This document shows, in pieces, positions 8,000 to 16,191 of a stretch of 64,000 nt of DNA. The notes beneath the pieces were generated by a model that did no database searches, was not told the DNA's origin, and saw only the letters and a list, made by a program, of their open reading frames with translations. Both the position numbers and the translations under genes were made by a program. Source of the DNA: Halobacteriovorax sp. HLS (GTDB lineage: Bacteria; Bdellovibrionota; Bacteriovoracia; Bacteriovoracales; Bacteriovoracaceae); the NCBI RefSeq assembly GCF_004006665.1, contig NZ_QOCL01000003.1:186001-250000 (forward strand), given 5' to 3'. The stretch's first letter is position 1. The number at the start of each line of letters is the position of its first letter.

Positions 8000-8756
8000 T
8001 TTGCTGGTTTTTCCCAGGCATTACATTTGTTAGAAATTCAAGTGGAAGTGGGAAGAATGTTGTAGTCTTATCACTTCCTGTGGAGATTTCTTTCATTGTA
8101 TCTAAGTATCTTAGTATAATGGCGTGCTTTTGTTTTCCAAGAATCTCTGCCGCTTCAGATAATTTAATAGAGGCTTCAAGCTCACCTGATGCTGAAATAA
8201 CCTTCGCTCTCTTATCTCTTTCGGCCTCAGCTTGTTTTGCCATAGCTCTTTGCATTTCAATAGGTAAATCAATTGCTTTTACTTCAACTGCAGAAACCTT
8301 TATTCCCCAAGGCTCAGTTTGATCATCAAGAATAGTTTGTAGCTTTTGATTAATTGTGTCTCTATTAGAGAGAATCTCATCAAGCTCAAATTGTCCAATA
8401 ACAGAACGCAGAGTTGTTTGTGATATTTGTGCCGTTGCAGAAAGGTAGTCTTCAACAGCTATAATTGATCTTGATGGAACACTTACTCTAAAGTAAACTA
8501 CTCCGTTAACTTTTAATGTTACGTTATCTTTTGAGATAATGTCCTGAGATGGAATATCCATAGTAACTGTTCTTAAATCAACTCTTCTCATTTTTTCAAG
8601 TCCAGGAATGAGGATGATTAGTCCAGGTCCTCTAACTCCAGAAAATCTACCAAGTCTAAAAACAACAGCTCTTTCGTATTCATTAAGAACTTTAATTGTA
8701 TTAAATAGTAGAATTACTAAAATAACTATAAAGGGCAAGTAAGCGGTAAAATTCAT
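7989..8756 (-). CDS. Slipin (stomatin/SPFH family membrane protein)
   Basis: The 255-residue protein has an N-terminal membrane anchor (residues 5-22, AYLPFIVILVILLF) followed at once by the stomatin core: NEYERAVVFRLGRFSGVRGPGLIILIPGLE, then MDIPSQDIISKDNVTL, and the C-terminal AKQAEAERDKRAKVISASGE helix. Slipins form oligomeric membrane rings linked to membrane microdomains and are often degraded or controlled by a co-encoded NfeD protease. Here the neighbour is a DOMON protein, while NfeD lies 3 kb away on the same strand. The ATG at 8756 has GGAG upstream and begins the pair. Confidence 0.92.
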   Translation of the reverse strand: MNFTAYLPFIVILVILLFNTIKVLNEYERAVVFRLGRFSGVRGPGLIILIPGLEKMRRVDLRTVTMDIPSQDIISKDNVTLKVNGVVYFRVSVPSRSIIAVEDYLSATAQISQTTLRSVIGQFELDEILSNRDTINQKLQTILDDQTEPWGIKVSAVEVKAIDLPIEMQRAMAKQAEAERDKRAKVISASGELEASIKLSEAAEILGKQKHAIILRYLDTMKEISTGSDKTTTFFPLPLEFLTNVMPGKNQQNDQ

Positions 8757-9125
8757 AATTTCTCCATTTTTTTGTTCGTACTTATAGTAGAGGACTTTGC
8801 TTGAGCTGCAAATTATTATTGGTTAAATATTTGGTTTGCGGCCTTTATATAGCATTGCAAAATAACGGACGCCATTTGACTAAGAGTTGACAATCTTATG
8901 ACAACTCAGAGGTCTTATTATGTGATTATAATCTTGCAAGGCGATCAAAGGTTCTAAATTATTCCCTCCGCAACGAATATCTACTGAGCCCACCTAAACC
9001 GTCCCACCTAACTTTGAGCGTCTTGGGAGGGAAATTCTTCCCACATATACCTTAATTTTTCTTTGACTAAATGATCTGTGCATAAGACAGTTACCAATAT
9101 ATTGAACACACACAAAGGACTAGCT
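8757..9125. other. 369-bp gap between the slipin and MazG-like genes, with RNA-like structure
   Basis: No protein-coding frame is supported here. GAGTTG and CAACTC form a small hairpin at 8884-8907. A TATAAT at 8927-8932 could be a -10 element, though no good -35 sits at the right spacing. Downstream of it a C-rich, structured segment suggests a small RNA, annotated separately. Confidence 0.5.
8940..9061 (+). ncRNA. Candidate structured small RNA with C-rich unpaired motifs
   Basis: After the TATAAT at 8927-8932, an 8-bp stem (TTCCCTCC at 8962-8969 with GGAGGGAA at 9026-9033) encloses about 56 nt, and an outer pairing AAGGT (8948-8952) with ACCTT (9049-9053) closes the element before a T-rich tract (9056-9060). 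The enclosed region carries CCCACCTAA twice (8989-8997 and 9003-9011). Its base composition is far less AT-rich than other gaps. It resembles neither SRP RNA, tmRNA nor RNase P. A 6S-like RNA was considered, but the element is too short. Strand and ends are inferred. Confidence 0.35.
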
Positions 9126-9518
9126 ATGAACGCAAATGAATATGTTAAAAACGCAATTAAAACAGAATCCACTGACTTTAATGCAATGAATGATAGATTG
9201 AGTAACGATGGATTAAAGAGATTACTACATGCAGGAATTGGACTTTCGACAGAGTCGGGAGAGTTTTTGGATGCTCTTAAGAAACATATTTTTTATGGAA
9301 AAGAACTTGATAGAGTGAACCTAGCTGAAGAAGTTGGAGATCTCTTTTGGTATATCGCTATTGTTGCTGATGAACTTGGTTTAGATCTTGAAGACGTGAT
9401 GGATAAGAATATTGCTAAACTTAAAGCAAGGTATGGAGAAAAGTTTTCTGAAGAAAAAGCGGAAAATAGAGATTTAGAAACTGAAAGAAAGATTCTTGAT
9501 CAGCATAAAATGAACTAA
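9126..9518 (+). CDS. MazG-like nucleotide pyrophosphohydrolase
   Basis: The 130-residue protein has the all-alpha NTP pyrophosphohydrolase signature: GLSTESGEFLDALKKH, then LAEEVGDLFWYIAIVADELG, giving the two pairs of acidic metal ligands (ExxE and ExxD). Such single-domain MazG proteins hydrolyse (d)NTPs to monophosphates in nucleotide house-cleaning. The end reads KLKARYGEKFSEEKAENRDLETER, a common ending in this family. The start is the ATG at 9126 with AAAGGA 7 bp upstream; a GTG at 9078 is in frame but has no ribosome-binding site and would reach into the T-rich tract of the RNA candidate. Confidence 0.88.
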   Translation: MNANEYVKNAIKTESTDFNAMNDRLSNDGLKRLLHAGIGLSTESGEFLDALKKHIFYGKELDRVNLAEEVGDLFWYIAIVADELGLDLEDVMDKNIAKLKARYGEKFSEEKAENRDLETERKILDQHKMN

Positions 9519-9524
9519 TTTCAC

Positions 9525-9546
9525 GCGCTCCTTTTAGGGGAGCGCT
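9525..9546. terminator. Short bidirectional terminator between MazG-like gene and small protein gene
   Basis: GCGCTCC and GGAGCGC form a 7-bp GC-rich stem with a short loop, just after the MazG-like stop and just after the stop of the minus-strand 49-residue gene. Only short T-runs flank it. Confidence 0.6.
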
Positions 9547-9547
9547 T

Positions 9548-9697
9548 CTATAGACCAATCTTAATTAACTTTGCATTCGCCCAGTCAAATAATTCTCTTC
9601 TAAGCCACGAGATATCTTCAAGTGTCGTGACGCCATTGGTGTTAATTGCTAGAGCAAGAGTAAAGATTTGTGAAAGAGTTTTGTTTGTAATCGACAT
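9548..9697 (-). CDS. Small protein of 49 residues, unknown function
   Basis: An ATG at 9697 preceded by AGGA at a 7-bp spacing opens a 49-codon frame ending in TAG at 9548. The product starts MSITNKTLSQIFTLALAINT and continues with a WLRRELFDWANAKL helix. It looks amphipathic, with a charged C-terminal half containing two Trp residues, and has no obvious signal peptide or transmembrane helix. The good ribosome-binding site, the adjacent terminator and otherwise unexplained space support it as a real gene. No family is recognised. Confidence 0.55.
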   Translation of the reverse strand: MSITNKTLSQIFTLALAINTNGVTTLEDISWLRRELFDWANAKLIKIGL

Positions 9698-9819
9698 AAT
9701 AATCCTAAAAAATTCTATTAGTTACTTTTAATTGATTAGAATATTAAAATCAAGTCTAGAATACTTGAGAAAATTTCTTTTTTCTTTCAGTTTGCTCATT
9801 TAATTGACGATAAGAGTAT

Positions 9820-11070
9820 ATGAATAAAGTTTCAAATATTTTCTTATTTAAGCTATTTATTTCTTTTTCGGCGATTGGTCTTCTAAATATCGATGCTGAT
9901 TCGCTTTTAACTAAAGATGAATTCTTTAAGGTCGCCAAAAAAGCATATAAAGAATTAAAAGTCGAAAGAAAAGAAGAGGCAAGGCTTGAAAGAGAGCATC
10001 AGATAGAAAAGCTCGATCTTTGTGTTGGTTGCTTAGAAACGAAGAAGCTAACTTTTCAGGTTAATAAAATATTGCATGTTCTGGCCAGGGATATAGATAG
10101 AGCTGATCCTAGTCAACGTTCAATCGAAAAAGTTGAGTCACTAGATGCTATGTATCACTATGTAATGGATAATAGTGATAGCGATCAGCCAAAGTGTTTT
10201 AAGTTTCAAGACGGCTTTAATAGATCTTTTATGCAATATAACTTTGCTCGTTTTGATGAGGAGAGTTCAGATCTTATCTTCGATAATTCGATTCCTTTAA
10301 GTACAGTTCAATCGATTCATTTTCGTGACAATAAAAGACGAATATATTTTTACAGAGCTGCACCTCCAAATAGAGATACAGTTGTTAAGATTGAAGTTAA
10401 TGGGAGTGAAAAGGCCATAGTCAGCTACTATAAAGTTAAAAAAGATGCTGACTTTATTAGAGCAGAAAAAAATGAAAAAGAACTTAAAGAGCTAGCGAGT
10501 AGATCAAAACCTAGTAAAATTGAAGTTAGTGAGTGGGGTCTTTGGGATGATGACGATACTCCGAATAAGAGTGACTATGTAAACTATGGCCTAGGTCTTC
10601 GTTATGAGCAAAAAGATTATGTTCCAAGGAGCTTAACTTTAATTAAAGGTGAGTCCCTCACTCCAATTTCAGAACTTTTTAGTCTCAAAACGAAAACGGA
10701 AGTTAGTTCGAAAAAAGTTAAATCTAGTTTGGCGTTAACTAATGAAAGAGGTAAGGAATACTTTGAAGTTGAAGTTGATCCTAAGAAAGCTGAATTAATA
10801 GTTCCAGGAAAAATAGATCTTTTTTCAAGTCAGTATAAGTTAAAAAGTGAATTAGTTTTAAATACAGACAACGAACAAAAAATAAATTTTGAAGTACTTG
10901 GGGATAAAAGGCATCGAAATAAAATTTCAATAATTAATACAACTAGAGGTACGGCCTATAGCGTGGAGTCTCTCCATGAACTAAGCGAAGGTCAGACTTT
11001 CTCTATTCAGTTGCGTGATGATCCAGATAGTGAAGAGTCGATTATGCTTCGCTATGAGCTACGCCTTTAA
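9820..11070 (+). CDS. Exported protein of unknown function
   Basis: The 416-residue protein has an N-terminal hydrophobic signal (NIFLFKLFISFSAIGLL). A charged helical stretch follows, then CVGC at about residue 67, which with the lone Cys in KCFKF could bind metal or form disulfides. The C-terminal half alternates in strand-like segments. No family is recognised. The ATG at 9820 has only a weak AAGAG ahead. Its 3' end overlaps the convergent NfeD gene by 12 bp, leaving no room for a terminator between them. Confidence 0.55.
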   Translation: MNKVSNIFLFKLFISFSAIGLLNIDADSLLTKDEFFKVAKKAYKELKVERKEEARLEREHQIEKLDLCVGCLETKKLTFQVNKILHVLARDIDRADPSQRSIEKVESLDAMYHYVMDNSDSDQPKCFKFQDGFNRSFMQYNFARFDEESSDLIFDNSIPLSTVQSIHFRDNKRRIYFYRAAPPNRDTVVKIEVNGSEKAIVSYYKVKKDADFIRAEKNEKELKELASRSKPSKIEVSEWGLWDDDDTPNKSDYVNYGLGLRYEQKDYVPRSLTLIKGESLTPISELFSLKTKTEVSSKKVKSSLALTNERGKEYFEVEVDPKKAELIVPGKIDLFSSQYKLKSELVLNTDNEQKINFEVLGDKRHRNKISIINTTRGTAYSVESLHELSEGQTFSIQLRDDPDSEESIMLRYELRL

Positions 11071-12375
11071 AGTTAGTCCTGTTATTGACTCGATAATTAC
11101 TTCTTCATTAACTTCTTTTGGACTAAGTGTTTCTAGCTTCCACACTTCTCCGTGTACTTTTACTTGGTATGTATAGTGCTCTCCATGCTTCTCTAGCTCT
11201 TGGATGATTGTCGCCCTTTGACCAATAATTGGATTGAAAACTTTCTTACCAATGTACTTTTGATCTCGCACCATCATATAGAAAACTAATCCCATAAATA
11301 CTGTTATGGCACCAGCACTGGAGTAGATTATTTCTCTACTAACGGAAATATAGGCATTATCAGTTCTAAAGAGAAACAGTGATCCTGAGACAAGACTTGC
11401 AAGTCCGCCTAAGGACAGTATTCCATAACTGGTTATATACATCTCTAAAACAAAGAGAACGAAACTTAATGCAATAAGGGCGAGGGCCCCAAAGTTAAGC
11501 GGTAGTACTTGAAACCCTATACCGGCAAAGACAAGAAAAATAACACCAATAGAGCCCGCAATAAAACCACCTGCCGCTTGAAATTCTAAATAAAGTAGAG
11601 CTGCTCCAATGAGAAAGAGAATATATGAAGTATTTGGATCGCCTAAAATATTAAGAAGTTTTTGGCCAAGGTCCATATCATATTGAGTGAAGCTTAAAGA
11701 TTCCACAGCAAGTGTTAATGGTTCACCTTTAACCAAAATTTCTCTGCCATTAATTTGTTTAAAGAGCTCTTCTTTAGAGTTTGCGATACCGTCAATTAAT
11801 TGATTCTTTAGAGCAGAGCTCGATTCGAAGCTTGACGCCTTATCAATCATATCTGCATAGAGGACAGTATTTCTATGTCTCGTTTGTGCAAAGCCAGTAA
11901 CTAATGCAACTAGGTCATTTACAGCTTTATTTCTCACATCTCCTTTATCCAAATCACCACTCATTTGAATAGGTGTGGCCGCGCCAATATTCGTTGCAGA
12001 ACTCATATAGAGAAGGTGAGAGGCCGAAGCTATAATTGCGCCTGCACTGGTTGCACTGGCTCCTTCAGGTGTGATCCATATCGCGACAGGAATATTACTA
12101 TCACCAATCAATGATAAAATTTCTTTAGTCGTTGAAAGAAACCCTCCGGGAGTATTCATGCGAATGAGTATGAGAGAGTACTTTCCTTCATCGGCCTTTT
12201 TAAAACCTTCTTTGGTATAATTAAGGGTTGCCGCTCCAATGGCAGAGTCAATATTTAGTTCTAAGACTTTATTTATCTTGTGGTTACTGGCCAGGGAATT
12301 ATTGCAAAAAAATAAGAAGACCATTGTTAAGATAAGCGTGATCTGATAGGTTTTGCTATTTTTTGAACTAATCAT
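11059..12375 (-). CDS. NfeD-family membrane-bound serine protease
   Basis: The 438-residue protein is a long-form NfeD. It has a signal peptide (to about residue 29), a ClpP-like protease domain with IRMNTPGGFLSTTKEI, the catalytic Ser110 in GASATSAGA and probable catalytic Lys150 in RNKAVNDL, four to five membrane helices from about residue 245, and a C-terminal OB-fold (KVFNPIIGQRATIIQELEKHG ... GEVWKLETLSP). Family members cleave stomatin/slipin proteins. A slipin gene lies 3 kb away rather than next to it. The ATG at 12375 is only 12 bp from the start of the divergent guanine deaminase gene, so its promoter must lie inside that gene. Confidence 0.9.
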   Translation of the reverse strand: MISSKNSKTYQITLILTMVFLFFCNNSLASNHKINKVLELNIDSAIGAATLNYTKEGFKKADEGKYSLILIRMNTPGGFLSTTKEILSLIGDSNIPVAIWITPEGASATSAGAIIASASHLLYMSSATNIGAATPIQMSGDLDKGDVRNKAVNDLVALVTGFAQTRHRNTVLYADMIDKASSFESSSALKNQLIDGIANSKEELFKQINGREILVKGEPLTLAVESLSFTQYDMDLGQKLLNILGDPNTSYILFLIGAALLYLEFQAAGGFIAGSIGVIFLVFAGIGFQVLPLNFGALALIALSFVLFVLEMYITSYGILSLGGLASLVSGSLFLFRTDNAYISVSREIIYSSAGAITVFMGLVFYMMVRDQKYIGKKVFNPIIGQRATIIQELEKHGEHYTYQVKVHGEVWKLETLSPKEVNEEVIIESITGLTLKA

Positions 12376-12387
12376 AGGAGATTCCCG

Positions 12388-13695
12388 TTGTTGCCATTAT
12401 ATAAAATTATTCTTTGTCATATTTTAAATCCTAAATCTGATAAGTCATGTGAATTTATTAAAAATGGAGCACTTGTCTTAAAAAGGTCGAAAGATGGCTA
12501 CAAAGTTCTAGAAATTGGTAAGGAAAAATCAATACTTCCAAAATATAACGCTAAAAGATCAATTGAAGTTATGGATACATTAGGCAAGGTCTGTATGCCA
12601 AGCTTCTTTGACACACACTTTCATTGGGTGCAGGACGATGTGAGGCTAATGCCTAAGAAGAATCTACTACAATGGCTTATAAACTACACATGGCCTTATG
12701 AGGCCAAGTTTAAGGATAAGGGCTACTCAAAGGATAAGGCACAAAAATTTGCTAATGAGCTGGTTTCTGTTGGAACTCTGGGAGGAGCTTGCTATGCGTC
12801 AATACATGCTCATACTGCAGATGATGCATTAAAGTATTTTGTAGGAGATTTCGTTGTTGGGAATGTTCTGATGACAATGGAGTCACCGGACTACTTAACA
12901 CAGACGAAGAAGCAGGCCATCGCTCTAGTTAAGAAGCAAACTGAAAAATTTAAAAATAAGTATGCTCTTACTCCTCGATTTGCACCTACAACTCATCCTG
13001 ATGTTATGATTGAGAGTTCTAAATTTGCTAAGAAGAATAAGTCATTTATTCAAACTCATTTAAGTGAAACCACAAATGAAATTGAGTATGTACTAGGTCT
13101 TTATTCTAAGATTAAAGGCTATGAAAAAATTAAAACTTACACAGATATTTATAAGAAGGCCAAAATGCTCGGTCCTAAGACAATCATGGGACATGGGATC
13201 TATTTAAGTGATGCTGAGTTAAAGACTTTATCTAATACAAAGACTTCTATTGCTCATTGTCCTACTTCTAATGCTCCTGTTAAGCAACTTGGACTTGGTT
13301 CGGGACTTTTTAATTTTAAAAAGGCAGAGAAGTATAAGATTCACTGGTCTTTAGCTAGTGACATTGGTGGTGGCCCATTCGTTTCTATGTTTGATGTAAT
13401 GCAATCATTTGTTTCTCAAAATGCGAAAGCAAAGGTCTCTGGCGCCACATATACTAAGGCCCTATTTAGAGCGACAGTTGCTGGCGCTCAGGCCTTAAAG
13501 TTGTCAAAAACTCACGGATCACTGGATTCTGGAAAGTTTGCAAACTTTATCTTAGTTAATGCACCTAAGAATCTAGGTGATAAGAGTGAAGAAGTTCTCT
13601 CTCAGATCATTTCTAAGAATAAGAATAAGCGCGCAAGCTACGATAATATGGTGGAGCAAACTTTTTATAAAGGTGAGTGTGTTTTTATACGTTAA
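12388..13695 (+). CDS. guaD: Guanine deaminase (amidohydrolase family)
   Basis: The 435-residue protein carries the metal-dependent amidohydrolase pattern of guanine deaminases: DTHFHW (His77, His79), FAPTTHPDVM, QTHLSETTNE, GHGIYLSDAEL, AHCPTSNAPVKQLGLGSG and the metal Asp in SLASDIGGG. It would convert guanine to xanthine and ammonia in purine salvage or catabolism. The start is taken as TTG at 12388, with AGGAG 7 bp upstream; no ATG occurs before the conserved core. No other purine gene is adjacent. The first 60 residues form the small beta domain usual in this fold. Confidence 0.88.
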   Translation: MLPLYKIILCHILNPKSDKSCEFIKNGALVLKRSKDGYKVLEIGKEKSILPKYNAKRSIEVMDTLGKVCMPSFFDTHFHWVQDDVRLMPKKNLLQWLINYTWPYEAKFKDKGYSKDKAQKFANELVSVGTLGGACYASIHAHTADDALKYFVGDFVVGNVLMTMESPDYLTQTKKQAIALVKKQTEKFKNKYALTPRFAPTTHPDVMIESSKFAKKNKSFIQTHLSETTNEIEYVLGLYSKIKGYEKIKTYTDIYKKAKMLGPKTIMGHGIYLSDAELKTLSNTKTSIAHCPTSNAPVKQLGLGSGLFNFKKAEKYKIHWSLASDIGGGPFVSMFDVMQSFVSQNAKAKVSGATYTKALFRATVAGAQALKLSKTHGSLDSGKFANFILVNAPKNLGDKSEEVLSQIISKNKNKRASYDNMVEQTFYKGECVFIR

Positions 13696-14024
13696 AAGTT
13701 TTCACATCTCTAAAAATTTAGTTGATAAAATTACTCAAAAGCCTTAAGCTTGTTTTAAGATTTATATTATAAGTTATTGTTTTTTAATTAAAATGGTCTT
13801 AAGATAAGCTATAGGTTAGCCGATTAGCTTTTAATCCATTTCACAATTTTGAAATGTGAAAAGGGACTTTATTTATTTTCAAGAGCTTAAGTTGTTGAAA
13901 ATAAACGTTAGTTAATTTAGGTAGCTTTAAATATAACCAAAAGTTGTTTGGAATTAACCACACTTCTTTGATATTTTATTTATAGAAAATTGTGAAGATC
14001 AACAAGACACAATAGGAGAATATA
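13696..14024. other. 329-bp AT-rich gap with two dyads
   Basis: No coding frame is supported. TTTCACA with TGTGAAA (13839-13861) overlaps a second pairing, CATTTCA with TGAAATG (13837-13856). A perfect 11-bp inverted repeat (TTTATTTTCAA with TTGAAAATAAA, 13872-13905, 12-nt loop) follows. These may be guanine deaminase terminators or operators for the HTH gene. TTGGAA and TATTTT near 13950-13975 could form its promoter. Confidence 0.45.
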
Positions 14025-14348
14025 ATGCGCTGCTTTGAAAACATTGCCAAATTAATCAGAACTAAGAGAATCAATCACCCAAAGGGTTACTCTCAATCTG
14101 AACTTTCACACTTACTTGGTTACAAAAATGGACAGTTTATTTCTAACGTAGAAAGAGCTCTTTGTAACATCCCTCTTAAAATGCTTAAGAAGGTTTGTGA
14201 AGTTCTAGACATTAACTCTTTAGAGTTAAAAGAAGCGATCTTAAAAGATCATGATCAAACTTTAGATAATTACTTAAAGCTTGAAGGTGCTTCGGAAATG
14301 ATGCCTAACTCTGTAAAGAGAGCGTCAGAAGTAAGTGTTGCTCTTTAA
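14025..14348 (+). CDS. XRE-like helix-turn-helix DNA-binding protein
   Basis: The 107-residue protein has an N-terminal cro/C1-type HTH, with KLIRTKRINHPKGYSQSELS as helices one and two and LLGYKNGQFISNVERALCNI as the recognition region, followed by IPLKMLKKVCEVLDINSLEL as the usual fourth and fifth helices. The C-terminal 35 residues are unassigned. Such small proteins usually regulate nearby genes or themselves. The ATG at 14025 has AGGAG at good spacing, and the long dyad-bearing upstream gap suggests regulated expression. It is a single-gene unit with a strong terminator. Confidence 0.82.
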   Translation: MRCFENIAKLIRTKRINHPKGYSQSELSHLLGYKNGQFISNVERALCNIPLKMLKKVCEVLDINSLELKEAILKDHDQTLDNYLKLEGASEMMPNSVKRASEVSVAL

Positions 14349-14378
14349 TCACTTATTAATTAATGACATTTTAAGTAT

Positions 14379-14410
14379 AAAAAAAGGTCTTTTCTAAGAC
14401 CTTTTTTTTT
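14379..14410. terminator. Bidirectional terminator between HTH gene and basic protein gene
   Basis: A-rich stem AAAAAAAGGTCTT pairs with AAGACC followed by nine T, with a 4-nt loop. The mirror layout gives a U-run in both directions. The stop codon of the minus-strand gene lies inside the T-run. Confidence 0.85.
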
Positions 14411-14981
14411 ATACTAAACCTTTATACTTTTTGTAGTCTTCGATGCTGCCCATACTTTCTTCAGTATCGTCAGCGTATTTAGCTTCTTTTTGCATTTCTA
14501 GGTAGTGAGGATCTTCGAATTCTTCTTGGTGAGATACGTGCTCTGGCTCAGGTGGAAGATCATGATTAGTACTGTATTGATAATCAGGCTTTAGAGAATC
14601 AAAGTGTTTCTTAAAGAGTTCTTTTTTCTCACCTGTAAGAGTCATCTCAAACTCTCGAAGTTTACTTGCTGTATTATAGTAAATTCTCTCTAGCTTGGCC
14701 TTTTGGTTAGGGTCAGCTCTATGAAATAGGGCAAAGTACTTCTTTCTAGCAAGTAGATGTTGCTCTAGGAGGTTATTGTATTTAAGGGTAATAAGCTCTT
14801 CGGCAGAAAGTCTTGGACCTTTTTTAAAGAACTTCTTTTTCTTATTATTGTTATTCTTGTTGCCGTTGTTAGAAGGACCTTTGCCTCCAGACTTATTATC
14901 AAAAGACCGAGGCTTTTTCTTTCCTCTATATTTTCCCTTGGATTTTTTCTTATGTTGTGGCTTTGCCTGATTTTCTGACAT
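14409..14981 (-). CDS. Lysine-rich, partly disordered protein of unknown function
   Basis: The 190-residue protein has a disordered N-terminal 60 residues rich in Lys, Asn and Gly, a central helical domain (about 60-130, LSAEELITLKYNNLLEQHLL ... ) and an acidic, disordered tail. The basic region suggests RNA or ribosome contact, though this is inference from composition. No family is recognised. The ATG at 14981 is preceded by GAGGA. It sits alone, divergent from malate dehydrogenase, in the same kind of low-complexity design as other nucleic-acid-associated proteins of this lineage. Confidence 0.55.
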   Translation of the reverse strand: MSENQAKPQHKKKSKGKYRGKKKPRSFDNKSGGKGPSNNGNKNNNNKKKKFFKKGPRLSAEELITLKYNNLLEQHLLARKKYFALFHRADPNQKAKLERIYYNTASKLREFEMTLTGEKKELFKKHFDSLKPDYQYSTNHDLPPEPEHVSHQEEFEDPHYLEMQKEAKYADDTEESMGSIEDYKKYKGLV

Positions 14982-15167
14982 TCATTCCTCATAGATTCTA
15001 TAATCTAAATCATTTAAAATGTATTTTCTAAAGTGTAAGTTTAAGGTTCATGCAGGTATTAGTCAATTTATGAGGCCATTTAGTTTCATTTTGTTAACAC
15101 GGCAAGACTTTGAAAAATGTTTAAAAGTGATTAAAAATATAGTGATTTATTAATGAAGGAGAAATTA

Positions 15168-16154
15168 ATGACAACTAAACGCGTTAGAGTGGCCGTAACA
15201 GGTGCAGCAGGACAAATTGGTTATGCAATTTTATTTAGAATTGCATCGGGACAAATGTTTGGAACAGATACAGAGGTCGAACTGAATCTATTAGAACTTC
15301 CTCAAGCTCTTGGAGCACTTGAGGGTGTAAAAATGGAATTAGACGATTGTGCTTTTCCATTATTAAAGAATATTGTTTGTACTGATAAAATGGAAGAGGC
15401 CTTCAGTGGTTGTAATTGGATCTTGGCCATTGGTGCAGTTCCAAGAAAAGATGGAATGGAAAGAGCAGATCTTCTTAAAGTAAATGGTGGAATTTTTGGA
15501 CCACTTGGAAAAGCAATGGCCGCACATGGTGCAGACGATTGTAAATTATTTGTTGTAGGTAACCCTTGTAATACAAACTGCTTAATCGCAATGGAAAATT
15601 CTGGACTACCGAAAGATAGATTCTTTGCAATGACTACTTTAGATGAGAATAGAGCGAAAACTCAACTTGCTATGAAAGCAGGGGTTGATGTTACTGAAGT
15701 TAAAAATATGACTATCTGGGGAAATCACTCCGCTACTCAATATCCAGATTTTTACAACACAACTATTTCTGGAAAACCAGCTGCAGAAGTAATTACTGAT
15801 AGCGATTGGTTAAGTGGAGAGTTTATTTCTACTGTTCAAAAAAGAGGGGCTGCAATTATTAAAGCTCGTGGAGCAAGTTCTGCTGCGTCTGCTGCAAATG
15901 CTTGTGTTCAGGGTGTTTATAATCTAACACACGACACAGCTCCTGGTGAGACATTTTCAATGTGTCTATCTTCAACAGGTCAGTATGGCGTAGATGAAGG
16001 TCTTATCTTCTCTTTCCCATGTAGAGTTGAAGGCGGGAAGTTAATTGTAGTTGAATCTGTTAAGCACAATGATTTTGGTTCTGAAAAATTTGCTAGTACA
16101 CTTGAAGAGTTACGTGCAGAGAAGAAATCAGTTGCCGAAATGAAACTGATCTAG
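15168..16154 (+). CDS. mdh: Malate dehydrogenase (NAD), cytosolic type
   Basis: The 328-residue protein matches the long MDH type: [18 protein letters not shown] at the NAD-binding N-terminus, [43 protein letters not shown] with the substrate Arg, [10 protein letters not shown], and the catalytic His in [12 protein letters not shown]. It interconverts malate and oxaloacetate in the TCA cycle. The start is the ATG at 15168 with AAGGAG ahead; the ATG at 15153 contains that ribosome-binding site and is rejected. It has its own terminator and appears to be a single-gene unit. Confidence 0.96.
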   Translation: MTTKRVRVAVTGAAGQIGYAILFRIASGQMFGTDTEVELNLLELPQALGALEGVKMELDDCAFPLLKNIVCTDKMEEAFSGCNWILAIGAVPRKDGMERADLLKVNGGIFGPLGKAMAAHGADDCKLFVVGNPCNTNCLIAMENSGLPKDRFFAMTTLDENRAKTQLAMKAGVDVTEVKNMTIWGNHSATQYPDFYNTTISGKPAAEVITDSDWLSGEFISTVQKRGAAIIKARGASSAASAANACVQGVYNLTHDTAPGETFSMCLSSTGQYGVDEGLIFSFPCRVEGGKLIVVESVKHNDFGSEKFASTLEELRAEKKSVAEMKLI

Positions 16155-16165
16155 TTTTTTTATGA

Positions 16166-16191
16166 GCGGGGAAGTCTTCCCCGCTTTTTTT
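16166..16191 (+). terminator. Intrinsic terminator after mdh
   Basis: GCGGGGAA and TTCCCCGC form an 8-bp GC-rich stem followed by seven T. The convergent cNMP-binding gene also ends here, but no U-run is present in its direction. Confidence 0.88.

Noticed and set aside
8962-9034. 6S or signal recognition particle RNA in the gap before the MazG-like gene
   Set aside because: The element is only about 120 nt, shorter than 6S RNA, and lacks the SRP apical GGAAGCAGCC-type motif. It is kept only as an unassigned structured candidate.
14765-14992. A second reading frame of 75 residues over the Lys-rich protein start
   Set aside because: It begins within the ribosome-binding site of the main frame and has no domain. 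It is a frame shadow of the basic low-complexity sequence.
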